Counted from the stretch's first letter, positions 1 through 6,987 are shown. The stretch is 30,330 nt of DNA from CAYZAW01 sp964476505 (GCA_964476505.1 CAYZAW010000028.1:1-30330); one strand, 5' to 3'. Notes: a model not told the origin generated them from the letters alone. Made by a program: numbers and translations.

Positions 1-67
1 TTTCAGCCGTCCGCATTTTTGATTCTTCACAGGTTTTTCTGCGCCCTTGGCGCGGCCGAAAAACCTG
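1..67 (+). terminator. Right half of a Rho-independent terminator cut by the window edge, plus a following hairpin
   Basis: The first 20 bases read as the loop and right arm of a terminator: they match the loop and right arm of the complete terminator at 4646-4680, including the final run of five T. A second hairpin follows, with arms 30-39 and 58-67 (CAGGTTTTTC / GAAAAACCTG) and an inner GCGCC/GGCGC stem. It most likely ends a gene lying to the left of the window. Bases 1-60 match 4661-4720 at 51 of 60 positions, so this terminator-plus-hairpin module is repeated. Confidence 0.6.
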
Positions 68-243
68 CAAGGAGTGGGCTGCGGCCGTGCATGCCGCCCT
101 TGCCCACGATTAAAGCCTAAGGGATGTCACCTCCCGCAAACCGTAAAGCTGTTGCCGCCCCGTCTAAACCTTCTCAACCCTGCATATATTTACTTATCAT
201 TACCAAAGCAATGACGGCTTTCATAAGGCTGTAAAACAAATGG
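68..243. other. Non-coding stretch with one strong hairpin
   Basis: I find no credible gene here. The short ORFs on the - strand lack ribosome binding sites and family resemblance. An imperfect hairpin lies at 74-107 (GTGGGC/GCCCAC outside, GCGGC/GCCGC inside). The right part (181-215) is A+T-rich and contains the first copy of a 20-nt direct repeat at 202-221. I considered a small RNA on the - strand ending at the terminator near position 1, but I recognise no known RNA family. Confidence 0.4.
202..221 (+). repeat. 20-nt direct repeat, copy 1
   Basis: The 20-mer beginning ACCAAAGCAATGACGG and ending CTTT is identical to bases 415-434. The two copies are 213 bp apart and bracket the multi-helix element at 244-412. 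In this copy the second half of the hairpin seen in copy 2 is missing. Confidence 0.85.
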
Positions 244-438
244 GATTGTCAAGGGCCGCTGCCATTGACTTGTATCCGGCTTCGGCGGCATGTACGCCGA
301 AACGGACGAAAACCGTAAGGCTTTCGTACTTTGCGGCTTTTCTGCCCGGGAGCGAAGCGAGAGGAAAGCCGAAGAAACTCGAAAAGTAGCCACCGGCTGC
401 TTTTCGACAATCTAACCAAAGCAATGACGGCTTTGGTT
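244..438 (+). ncRNA. Candidate structured RNA element with a terminator-like 3' hairpin, family unknown
   Basis: Several helices fit together in one multi-branched fold. The closing helix is 244-250 with 406-412 (GATTGTC/GACAATC). Inside it lie a hairpin at 275-306 (TCCG/CGGA outside, TTCGGCG/CGCCGAA inside), one at 306-327 (ACGAAA/TTTCGT), a 10-bp helix 334-343 with 362-371 (one U-G pair), and one at 380-406 (CGAAAAG/CTTTTCG plus AGCC/GGCT). Immediately after is a terminator-like hairpin, 414-422 with 430-438, followed by a T-rich tract on the + strand. This is what is seen. A cis-regulatory leader of the Myb-like gene starting at 532, an independent small RNA, or a relic of a mobile structured element are all inference. 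I cannot assign it to a known riboswitch class. Confidence 0.4.
415..434 (+). repeat. 20-nt direct repeat, copy 2
   Basis: This is identical to 202-221. Here the repeat forms most of the hairpin 414-438 (AACCAAAGC/GCTTTGGTT, 7-nt loop) that precedes TTGTTATGTTT, so this copy probably works as a terminator or attenuator stem. Confidence 0.85.
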
Positions 439-531
439 TTGTTATGTTTATGAAAAACGCATGTATAAACCGCAAAACCGTGGAAATACTTGATGCAACA
501 AAATCCTATGAATAGCAGGGAGAGATGGAAT

Positions 532-1449
532 ATGGAGACTGCAACGAAAAACAGTGCACGCGAAAATGCGCGTATCGGATGGAGCAGCGAGGAGGAAGCG
601 CTGCTGGTACAGGAAGTGCAGGCGGTGCGGGAGGAAGGGCTTCCTTTAAAATCCGCTTTTGAGCGCGTTGCAAAGAAAACCAACCGCCGCCCGAACAGTA
701 TTCGAAACTATTACTATGCCCGCGTGAACGAGGGCGCTATCATGGGCGGGGAGGGCGTGCATAACCCGGCATTCGTGCCCTTTACGGAGCAGGAGATCAT
801 AAGCTTGGTAAAGCATGTATTACGGGAACAGGCAAACGGAAAATCCGTTCGGGCGTGTACGTTGGAAATGGGCAACGGCGATAACCGCGCCATGCTCCGT
901 TTTCAAAATAAATACCGTTCTGTTGTACGCCAAAACCCGGCGCTGGTGCGACAGATCATGCAGGAGATGGAGCAGGAAGGTCTGCCGGTATTCGATCCAT
1001 ACAGTCAAACCGTTGGCGCAAAAAAGGTCGGTCGCCCTCGTAAATCGGCGGGGAGCCTTCTTGACGCGGTAGGCGGTGTGGTCAACGAGCTGGACAGGGT
1101 GGAAGGGCTGGATGTGGCGGCATTTTTTGAAAGCCTGGGTGCACTGGCGCTGGCAGCGTCCAAGGGGACGATGGCGGCGGAGCGCTTGCGGCAGGTAGAG
1201 GAAAACGAAGGCGCTATGCAGCTGTTAGAGGAAAACCGTAAGCTGCGGGAGGAAAACGAGCGCATAACGGCAGAGCTTTCAGAGCAGCGGGGGCGGTTTA
1301 TGCGGCTTTTAGGATACTTTAGGCAGCTAACAAGCATCAATCGCGCGTTTTTAGACCTGAACTCCGTGGTCAAGGTATCCAATTTGTCCGGCTATGTGAC
1401 GCAGCTGGCGCAGAATCTGGCGGGCTGTGAGGAATGGATGAGCAACTGA
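532..1449 (+). CDS. Myb/SANT-like DNA-binding protein, RsfA-like
   Basis: A 305-residue soluble protein, probably a transcriptional regulator. Residues about 15-70 form a Myb/SANT-like helical domain (GWSSEEEALLVQEV followed by SAFERVAKKTNRRPNSIRNYYY), resembling the N-terminal region of the RsfA prespore regulators of Bacillus. A second helical block follows at about 80-150, and a heptad-rich coiled coil (roughly 220-265) precedes the C-terminus. The frame is open from TTG at 490 and has ATGs at 493 and 508. I chose ATG 532 because AGGGAGAG at 517-524 is a well-spaced ribosome binding site and nothing similar precedes the earlier starts. It is transcribed alone: the structured element at 244-438 lies upstream and a terminator at 1470-1503 follows. 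The DNA-binding role is inferred from the domain; its target and any link to sporulation are unknown. Confidence 0.7.
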   Translation: METATKNSARENARIGWSSEEEALLVQEVQAVREEGLPLKSAFERVAKKTNRRPNSIRNYYYARVNEGAIMGGEGVHNPAFVPFTEQEIISLVKHVLREQANGKSVRACTLEMGNGDNRAMLRFQNKYRSVVRQNPALVRQIMQEMEQEGLPVFDPYSQTVGAKKVGRPRKSAGSLLDAVGGVVNELDRVEGLDVAAFFESLGALALAASKGTMAAERLRQVEENEGAMQLLEENRKLREENERITAELSEQRGRFMRLLGYFRQLTSINRAFLDLNSVVKVSNLSGYVTQLAQNLAGCEEWMSN

Positions 1450-1469
1450 CGGCATAATCGTACTTCATG

Positions 1470-1503
1470 AAACCGACTCAAATAATGGGTCGGTTTTTCT
1501 TTA
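1470..1503 (+). terminator. Rho-independent terminator of the Myb-like gene
   Basis: A 10-bp stem (AAACCGACTC at 1470-1479 with GGGTCGGTTT at 1487-1496, one U-G pair) has a 7-nt loop and is followed by TTCTTT. It lies 20 bp after the stop codon. Confidence 0.85.
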
Positions 1504-1629
1504 TAATGACTTTCTGTGCCGGTGCATTCGTTTGAACGAAGGGAACCTGTGCAGCATATATTTTCGCGCGGCTATTATTTCTTGCCGTGCTCTTTCCGAT
1601 AAAAAGGATACAGAACAAATATTTGCAGA

Positions 1630-1647
1630 GCCGGCATGGATGCCGGC
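1630..1647. repeat. Short inverted repeat upstream of the Ca-loop protein gene
   Basis: GCCGGCAT and ATGCCGGC are separated by two bases, 38 bp before the start codon at 1685. It could be a leader hairpin or a protein-binding site. There is no T-tract, so it is not a terminator. Confidence 0.4.
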
Positions 1648-1684
1648 GGGCAATTGTTTCAGGGCGATTCTAGGAGGGAATACC

Positions 1685-2779
1685 ATGAAAATCGATTCTT
1701 CATCTGTCGTTTTGGCGGCCAAATCTGAGTATACGGAAGTCAACATCAAAAACACATCCTTTCAGGCCTGGGGACTATCGGGAACCGGCGCGAAAAAGGT
1801 GGAACAAGCGGAGGAAAGCCGTGAAGTGCCCGCCGCTGTATTAGAGTTAACGGAAAAGGGCGCGCAGCAGCTAGAGGACGCGCAGAAGAAAGCGTTTTCC
1901 ACTTCAAGTCTGTCAAAGACCTCCGGTACGGGCATGGACGTAAGCTCGCTGTTCAGCGAAAAAGAGCAGATTCAAATGGACATGCTTATCAAGCTGATCG
2001 AACGGCTGACTGGCAAGCGCTTGAATTTAAAGCTTCCCGGTATGTCTATGTCCTTTGACAGCCCCGATGTGCAATTTCCCGAGGGCGGCGGGCAGGGCTC
2101 CTTTGGCTGGGGCGTGTCGTACCAGTCTAGCGAGTATTACAGCGAGCAGGAGAGCATGGAGTTCTCTGCTGTTGGCAACGTGACCACGGCGGACGGGCGT
2201 ACTGTGCAATTTGATATGACGGTTGGCATGTCTCGGGAGTTTGTGAGGCAAAACTCCGTGGATATCCGCATGGGCGACGCGCAGCTGTGCGATCCGTTGG
2301 TCATCAATTATCAGGCGGATTCCGTTTCTTTAACGGACGAGAAGTTCCGTTTCGATTTGGATTGCGACGGTACGGAGGATCAGATCTCCCGCTTGGGTAA
2401 CGGCAGCGGTTTTTTAGCGCTGGATATCAATCAAGACGGTAAAATCAACGATGGCGGCGAGCTGTTCGGGGCAAAAAGCGGAGACGGCTTTGCGGATCTT
2501 GCCAAGTACGACGGGGACGGCAACGGCTGGATCGACGAAAACGACGATATTTTCCGGCAGCTTCGTATCTGGTCAACCGACGCGCAGGGCAACAGCCGCC
2601 TGTACGGCTTGGCGGAAAAAGGTGTAGGTGCTATATATTTAGGCAATATTAACAGCAATTATAAGCTCACTGGCAATGATGCTGACAACACCACAAACGG
2701 AATGATACGAAAATCAGGCGTTTTTCTGCATGAAAACGGTTCTGCCGGGACAATTCAGCACGTTGATTTGGCAATATGA
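1685..2779 (+). CDS. Protein with EF-hand/RTX-like calcium-binding loops
   Basis: A 364-residue hypothetical protein. I see no signal peptide or membrane segment. The N-terminal third is rich in Ser, Glu and Lys and looks flexible. The C-terminal half has a chain of Asp/Gly-rich loops typical of Ca2+ coordination: DLDCDGTED near 224, DINQDGKINDGGEL at 247-260 and DGDGNGWIDENDD at 276-288, followed by IFRQLRIW. Proteins with this combination are usually annotated as VCBS or EF-hand-containing hypothetical proteins. Its biological role is not known. Start chosen: an AGGAGGG site (1672-1678) lies 6 nt before ATG 1685; the frame stays open upstream to 1532 but has no ribosome site there. The gene stands alone, with a terminator upstream and a separate promoter for the next gene downstream. 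Confidence 0.7.
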   Translation: MKIDSSSVVLAAKSEYTEVNIKNTSFQAWGLSGTGAKKVEQAEESREVPAAVLELTEKGAQQLEDAQKKAFSTSSLSKTSGTGMDVSSLFSEKEQIQMDMLIKLIERLTGKRLNLKLPGMSMSFDSPDVQFPEGGGQGSFGWGVSYQSSEYYSEQESMEFSAVGNVTTADGRTVQFDMTVGMSREFVRQNSVDIRMGDAQLCDPLVINYQADSVSLTDEKFRFDLDCDGTEDQISRLGNGSGFLALDINQDGKINDGGELFGAKSGDGFADLAKYDGDGNGWIDENDDIFRQLRIWSTDAQGNSRLYGLAEKGVGAIYLGNINSNYKLTGNDADNTTNGMIRKSGVFLHENGSAGTIQHVDLAI

Positions 2780-2799
2780 CAGAAATTGCACAATGGGTA

Positions 2800-2828
2800 T
2801 TGCCTAAAGACGGAATATGATATATAAT
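2800..2828 (+). promoter_or_regulatory. Sigma-A promoter of the receiver-domain gene
   Basis: TTGCCT (2800-2805), a 17-bp spacer and a perfect TATAAT (2823-2828). The start codon is 55 bp further on. Confidence 0.7.
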
Positions 2829-2883
2829 TAATTACCAGAGTGGAGTCGTGTAGGTATATGCTGGAAAAGGAGGGGGAAGACGG

Positions 2884-3252
2884 GTGCGCGTAATACTTGT
2901 GGACGATGAGCGTTACGCCTTGGATGTTTTCGAAGCGGAATGCGACGGAATCGAAGGCGTTGAAGTTGTCGGTAAGTTTTCCAAGGCGCGGGAAGCGCTG
3001 GAGTACGTGAAAGAAAACTCCATTGACTGCGCCTGTCTGGATATCGAAATGCCCGGCATGAACGGGATCGACTGTGCCAAGGAGCTTCGCCAGCTAAACG
3101 ATAAGGCAGTGATCGTGTTCGTAACAGCGTATGCGGATTCGGTCAAGGATGCCCGGGATGCACAGCCGGACTATTATCTGCTGAAACCATACTCCAATGA
3201 GGATGTGGAATATGTAATGGAGAGGGCCTCCTCCCTCTCCAGACGAAAATAA
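2884..3252 (+). CDS. Stand-alone response regulator receiver (CheY-like)
   Basis: A 122-residue single-domain receiver protein with no output domain. The acidic pair is D7-D8, the phosphoacceptor is D53 in CLDIEMPGMNG, the conserved Thr is T81 in FVTAY, and the conserved Lys is K101 followed by Pro (LLKPY). All catalytic positions are intact, so phosphorylation is expected. The start is GTG 2884, supported by GGAGGGGG at 2869-2876. It has its own promoter (2800-2828) and terminator (3261-3283), and no histidine kinase gene is nearby, so the partner is unknown. The K-P-Y region resembles receivers of LytTR-type regulators, but no LytTR domain follows. It may act in a phosphorelay or by direct protein contact. 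Confidence 0.85.
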   Translation: MRVILVDDERYALDVFEAECDGIEGVEVVGKFSKAREALEYVKENSIDCACLDIEMPGMNGIDCAKELRQLNDKAVIVFVTAYADSVKDARDAQPDYYLLKPYSNEDVEYVMERASSLSRRK

Positions 3253-3260
3253 CCCCCATT

Positions 3261-3283
3261 AAGCGCGGTCACCGCGCTTTTTT
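3261..3283 (+). terminator. Rho-independent terminator of the receiver gene
   Basis: AAGCGCGG (3261-3268), a 3-nt loop, CCGCGCTT (3272-3279), then a T run. It lies 8 bp after the stop codon. Confidence 0.85.
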
Positions 3284-3326
3284 ATTAAATACGCATTATT
3301 TTGGGTTTGTTTACGGACAAAAACAC

Positions 3327-3355
3327 TTCATCTTGGAAATTGGCTGTGATATAAT
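3327..3355 (+). promoter_or_regulatory. Extended -10 promoter of the DUF6179-like gene
   Basis: A perfect TATAAT (3350-3355) is preceded by TGA, giving an extended -10. The -35 at 17-bp spacing (TTCATC, 3327-3332) is weak, as is common with extended -10 promoters. Confidence 0.6.
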
Positions 3356-3430
3356 CACACTATCGTAAAAACGCAGCTGCGGTATGCGTATCGGGTATTT
3401 GGCGTAAGAAATCACAGTGGAGAGATGCAA

Positions 3431-4639
3431 ATGGAACAATTCATGTCCGGCTCGCAAATGAATGAGTTCATGGTGGTGTATAAGCGCCGTCTCCAGCTAT
3501 ATGTTGGGGAGCGGGGCGATCCCCGTCTGCTTCCCCGGGAAAAATCCGAACAGATACTGCTTTCCATTCAACATTGCATCACCGCATACGACCGGCAAAG
3601 GCGGGCAAGGCTGCGCCCGGGAGACACACCTCCGTTGGAGAGCGTGGACGCCTGCTTCCGAAAGGGATTGGACCTTTTGATCGGTAAGCTGCAATTTGCC
3701 CGGGAGTTGCAAACGCTTCTCTCTAAAAACCTGATCGCAACGCAGAACCGCGCATATCAGGTAACGCTGCTTCGAAGCATCCCTCAGTTTTTACAAACCT
3801 ATGATGTGCAGTTTTTCTCGCAAATGGAATGCGACGGCTTGGTGTATCCGCTGTGCCTGCCGCTGCCGGATATCGACGGCGTGGAAAAGGTGCTGGTGTA
3901 TTTGCAGCGTTTCCAAATGGAGGAATTCTTTTTGGATTTCTACGGCGGAGACGAGCTGGAAATGCTCCAATACGGATACAGCCCCATGTATCGAGACTTG
4001 CAGCAAAACATCTTTGAATTGGCGCTGCACAACGCTATTGGCCGCGCACTTCTGGAAAAGGACCCGCTGACTCTGCAAATCACGCAGGAAGATCGGGACG
4101 AAATTCAGGCGAAGCTGACCGGGCAAAAGCGGGAGCGCAATATGACGGTGGTGCTGCAAGCGCTGTCTGCGGTGCTAAAGGCCATGGACTTGCGGCAGGA
4201 CGAATACATGCGGTATTTCAAGCTGTGTGCACTGACCTTCTGCGACAGGCTGCAAGTTGGGCTGGCAGCGTGCGCGCTGGATAACTTTTTCATTACGCCA
4301 AAGCCGATCAAAAAAGTGGCGAAGCCCACCTTTGAGGACGATCCCTCCTTTACGCCCAGAGAATTCATCAGTATGGAGGATGAAATCATTCCGCTGCAAA
4401 CGGTATCGGCAAAGCTGGAGCGCATCAAGGAATTGGTGCACAGCTTGGCAGACTTGGCGGTGCTGTTCACCTCTTGCTTTAAAAAAGAGGAGCATTGGGA
4501 GCTGTACCGGCTGTTGCAGCCTGCGGAGCGGGAGCTGATACTGGAACGGGTGCGGGAGCAGTCCTCGTATTTCGGGGATGAAGATACGCTGGCAGACTGG
4601 CAAAAGGCGTTTTTACAGTTTGCGAAACAAACAAAATAA
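3431..4639 (+). CDS. DUF6179-like protein of unknown function
   Basis: A 402-residue, mostly helical soluble protein without signal peptide or membrane segments. The block NRAYQVTLLRSIPQFLQTYD, the following FFSQMECDGLVYPLCLP and the segment GVEKVLVYLQRFQMEEFFL resemble the clostridial DUF6179 family; I recognise this by pattern only. The function of the family is unknown. ATG 3431 is preferred because GGAG at 3419-3422 lies 8 nt upstream; ATG 3425 in the same frame is too close to that site. The gene has its own extended -10 promoter and ends in the bidirectional terminator at 4646-4680, so it is monocistronic. It converges on the dapB-ACT gene. Confidence 0.65.
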   Translation: MEQFMSGSQMNEFMVVYKRRLQLYVGERGDPRLLPREKSEQILLSIQHCITAYDRQRRARLRPGDTPPLESVDACFRKGLDLLIGKLQFARELQTLLSKNLIATQNRAYQVTLLRSIPQFLQTYDVQFFSQMECDGLVYPLCLPLPDIDGVEKVLVYLQRFQMEEFFLDFYGGDELEMLQYGYSPMYRDLQQNIFELALHNAIGRALLEKDPLTLQITQEDRDEIQAKLTGQKRERNMTVVLQALSAVLKAMDLRQDEYMRYFKLCALTFCDRLQVGLAACALDNFFITPKPIKKVAKPTFEDDPSFTPREFISMEDEIIPLQTVSAKLERIKELVHSLADLAVLFTSCFKKEEHWELYRLLQPAERELILERVREQSSYFGDEDTLADWQKAFLQFAKQTK

Positions 4640-4645
4640 AGTGTC

Positions 4646-4680
4646 AAAAATGCGGGAGGCTTTCAGCCTCCCGCATTTTT
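4646..4680. terminator. Bidirectional Rho-independent terminator
   Basis: A perfect 15-bp stem has left arm 4646-4660 (five A then TGCGGGAGGC), loop TTTCA and right arm 4666-4680 ending in five T. The A and T runs suit termination on both strands, serving the DUF6179-like gene (+) and the dapA-dapB transcript (-). Confidence 0.9.
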
Positions 4681-4720
4681 GATTCTTCTCAGGTTTTTCT
4701 GCGCCTAAGGCGCAGTCAAA
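4661..4720 (+). repeat. Repeated terminator-plus-hairpin module, copy 2
   Basis: It matches window positions 1-60 at 51 of 60 bases, covering the terminator loop and right arm and the next hairpin (CTGCGCC 4699-4705 with GGCGCAG 4709-4715). The match beyond the terminator arm shows this is a shared repeat and not just two independent terminators. Confidence 0.75.
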
Positions 4721-4733
4721 GCCCGTGAAAACT

Positions 4734-4760
4734 CGCGGAAGCGGCTATGCCGGTTCCGCG
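4734..4760 (-). terminator. Strong hairpin just after dapB-ACT
   Basis: CGCGGAA (4734-4740) pairs with TTCCGCG (4754-4760), with an inner CGGC/GCCG stem. It lies 6 bp beyond the dapB stop codon. Reading the - strand it is followed by AGTTTTC, a weak T tract, so it may be a first terminator or an mRNA-end stabiliser before the stronger terminator at 4646-4680. Confidence 0.5.
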
Positions 4761-4766
4761 AAATCG

Positions 4767-5990
4767 TTAGAGTTCGAAATAAGCCGCAATGGACGTGACC
4801 GCCGCCGGCACCTCGCTGTCCGAAATGCAGCAGGCGATCTTGGTTTCGCTGGTGGTCACAAACTCCACGCAAACTCCCGCTTTTGAAAGCACATCAAACA
4901 CCTGCGCCGCAACGCCGTGCCGAAGGGCCATGCCCGCGCCCTCTACCGTTAGCTTGGTAATATTGTCTCTAGTATGCATATCCATGCCCATGTACTTCAT
5001 GCGAAGGGGCTTTAAGGCGTTCACTGCCGCCGCCAAGTCCGTGCGCTTTAAGGAGAAGCTAACGTAGCCCGCGGTTCCGCCAGGCGCAGAGGTGCTGATC
5101 ATATCCACAAACACATGATTGTCTGCGATCAGCTGGAATACGCTGGAAAGCACGCCCGCCTCATGCGGCAGGTTGGAAAGCGTGATGATGGCCTGCTCTT
5201 CTTCCGTATAGATATGTGACAATACATCCCGCTCCGTTACGATGTCGTGCATGTTGTACAGGCCGGGCGCTTTTGTGGAAATATACTGGGCGGCGCGAAG
5301 CGCGCCGGTGGCAAACACCTGCTTGGAGAAGGCACGGTGGGTGACTTCTATCACCTCGTCCTTACCAATGAACTCCACGCTGTGTTCCCCAACAAGCGTG
5401 CCGCCGCGCACGGCGTGGATGCCGATCTCGTTGGGCTTGCGGCGTTGGTTCTTGTTGTGCCTGCCGTATACATACTCGCGCTCGGAGGGGTATTGGGAGG
5501 AGAGCGCGTTTGCCAGCATCAGCGCCGTGCCGCTTGGCGCATCGATCTTCAAATTATGATGCTTTTCAATGATCTCTACATCAAAATGATCTCCCAGCGT
5601 GGCGGCGGCTTCCTTGATGAGCTCAATTTGCAGGTTGACCCCCAGCGACATGTTACCGCTGTGGAAAATAGATGTTTTGTCTGCCATGCGCTGTATCAGC
5701 TTTAATTGCGCATCCCCTAAGCCGGTGGTGCCTATTACGATGCCTTTGCCGTTTGCGCTGCAATACGTTAAAATCCCTTCCAATGCCTGCGGCACGGAAA
5801 AGTCGATCACCACATCCGTTTCCGCGGGGATATCCTGAATGGAAGAGAACACCGGAACGCCCAGCACTTCCTTCAATTCGGACTTATCCACGCCGCCTAA
5901 CAGGTTAAATTCGTTGGGGCGCTGCAAGGCCATGCCCGCAATGGTTTGCCCCATATGGCCGCAAAGGCCGTTGATCACAATATTGACCAT
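4767..5990 (-). CDS. dapB: 4-hydroxy-tetrahydrodipicolinate reductase fused to aspartokinase-type ACT domains
   Basis: A 407-residue protein. Residues 1-250 are a complete DapB, which reduces the DapA product with NAD(P)H in diaminopimelate/lysine synthesis. Visible motifs are the nucleotide-binding GLCGHMG (8-14), IDFS (62-65), GTTG (87-90), the catalytic EKHHNLKIDAPSGT (142-155, with H144, H145, K148) and HAVRGG (192-197); the domain ends in GLYNMHDI as DapB proteins normally do. Residues about 266-407 are extra: two ACT domains (IITLSNLPHEAGVLSSVFQL, then ITKLTVEGAGM with HGVAAQVFDVLSKAGV and TSETKI at 380-385), matching the regulatory tail of aspartokinases. Usual DapB length is about 250-270. 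The gene starts 18 nt after dapA with a good AAGGAG site. Allosteric control of DapB by lysine or another amino acid is an inference. The frame is continuous, so this is a real fusion and not two adjacent genes. Confidence 0.93.
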   Translation of the reverse strand: MVNIVINGLCGHMGQTIAGMALQRPNEFNLLGGVDKSELKEVLGVPVFSSIQDIPAETDVVIDFSVPQALEGILTYCSANGKGIVIGTTGLGDAQLKLIQRMADKTSIFHSGNMSLGVNLQIELIKEAAATLGDHFDVEIIEKHHNLKIDAPSGTALMLANALSSQYPSEREYVYGRHNKNQRRKPNEIGIHAVRGGTLVGEHSVEFIGKDEVIEVTHRAFSKQVFATGALRAAQYISTKAPGLYNMHDIVTERDVLSHIYTEEEQAIITLSNLPHEAGVLSSVFQLIADNHVFVDMISTSAPGGTAGYVSFSLKRTDLAAAVNALKPLRMKYMGMDMHTRDNITKLTVEGAGMALRHGVAAQVFDVLSKAGVCVEFVTTSETKIACCISDSEVPAAVTSIAAYFEL

Positions 5991-6008
5991 GTTGTTCTCC
6001 TTACCTGC

Positions 6009-6887
6009 TTATGCCAGCAGCCCGTAATTTTTGAGCGCCGTTTTGATGGCGGCAAGGTTTGCTTCCACGGGCGCTACCAAGGGCAGCCGCACGTCCGGTG
6101 CGCAAAGCCCCAGCATGCCGCACATGGCCTTGACGGGGATGGGGTTTACCTCGCAGAACGCCGCCTTGAATATGGGCAGCACATGAAATTGCATGGCGCG
6201 GGCTCCCGCAACATCGCCGGCAAAGAATTTGGCGCAGATGTCGTGCATCTCCTTGGGAATCACATTGGCGATGGTGGAAATCACGCCCTTGCCGCCAAGC
6301 GAGAGAAGCGGCAGTACCTGATCGTCGTTGCCGGAGTAGATATCAATTTCCGGGCAAAGCGCGGCAAGCGCTGTTACCTGCTCAATGTTGCCGGAGGCTT
6401 CCTTGATGCCTACGATGTTCGGATGCGCCGCCAAACGTTTTACAGTGGCGGGCAGCAGGTTCAAGCCGGTGCGTCCGGGCACGTTGTATAAAATGATGGG
6501 CGTATGCACGGCGTCCGCTACGGCGGTAAAGTGCGCAACCAAGCCCTCTTGGGAGGTTTTGTTGTAATACGGCGTTACCACCAAAAGCCCGTTGACCCCG
6601 GCAGCCTCCGCCACTTTGGAGGATTCGATCACGGCAGCGGTGTTGTTGCCGCCGGTACCGGCAATAACGGGCACCCGGCCGTTCACTTCCTTCACCGTAA
6701 AGGAAATGGCCTCGGCTTTTTCAGCCGCCGTCATGGTGGAAGCCTCGCCTGTGGTGCCGCACACCACAATGGCGTCCGTGCCGCCTGCAATCTGCTTTTC
6801 GATCAGCTTAGAAAACGCCTTGTAATCCACGCCGTTCTTGGTAAAGGGGGTTACGATCGCTACTGCGGAACCGGTAAAAATGCTCAT
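6009..6887 (-). CDS. dapA: 4-hydroxy-tetrahydrodipicolinate synthase
   Basis: A 292-residue cytosolic TIM-barrel enzyme condensing pyruvate with aspartate semialdehyde, the first committed step to diaminopimelate and lysine. It shows CGTTGEAST (43-51), Y134 in YNVPGRT with R139, and the Schiff-base lysine K162 in GIKEASG. Length is normal. The start at 6887 is supported by AGGAGGG 7 nt upstream. It has its own promoter (6920-6948) and is followed 18 nt later by the dapB-ACT fusion, so the two form one transcript, possibly joined by read-through from asd. Confidence 0.96.
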   Translation of the reverse strand: MSIFTGSAVAIVTPFTKNGVDYKAFSKLIEKQIAGGTDAIVVCGTTGEASTMTAAEKAEAISFTVKEVNGRVPVIAGTGGNNTAAVIESSKVAEAAGVNGLLVVTPYYNKTSQEGLVAHFTAVADAVHTPIILYNVPGRTGLNLLPATVKRLAAHPNIVGIKEASGNIEQVTALAALCPEIDIYSGNDDQVLPLLSLGGKGVISTIANVIPKEMHDICAKFFAGDVAGARAMQFHVLPIFKAAFCEVNPIPVKAMCGMLGLCAPDVRLPLVAPVEANLAAIKTALKNYGLLA

Positions 6888-6919
6888 AGTATTCCCTCCT
6901 GCCTCATTCCTATTTGTTT

Positions 6920-6948
6920 AGTATATGAAAAATCTCTATGGATTTCAA
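6920..6948 (-). promoter_or_regulatory. Sigma-A promoter of dapA-dapB
   Basis: On the - strand: TTGAAA (6948-6943), a 17-bp spacer, TATACT (6925-6920). It lies between asd and dapA, 33 bp from the dapA start codon. Confidence 0.7.
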
Positions 6949-6962
6949 CCACATATAAATAC

Positions 6963-6987
6963 AGCGCAGAGGCTGTACCCCTGCGCT
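6963..6987 (-). terminator. Hairpin after asd, weak terminator or attenuator
   Basis: The 10-bp stem 6963-6972 with 6978-6987 has one wobble pair and a 5-nt loop, 14 bp beyond the asd stop. Only a poor T tract follows on the - strand, so partial read-through into dapA is plausible. Confidence 0.45.

Noticed and set aside
249..683. A 144-residue frame on the - strand across the structured element
   Set aside because: No ribosome site or family resemblance, and it overlaps both the structured element and the true regulator gene.
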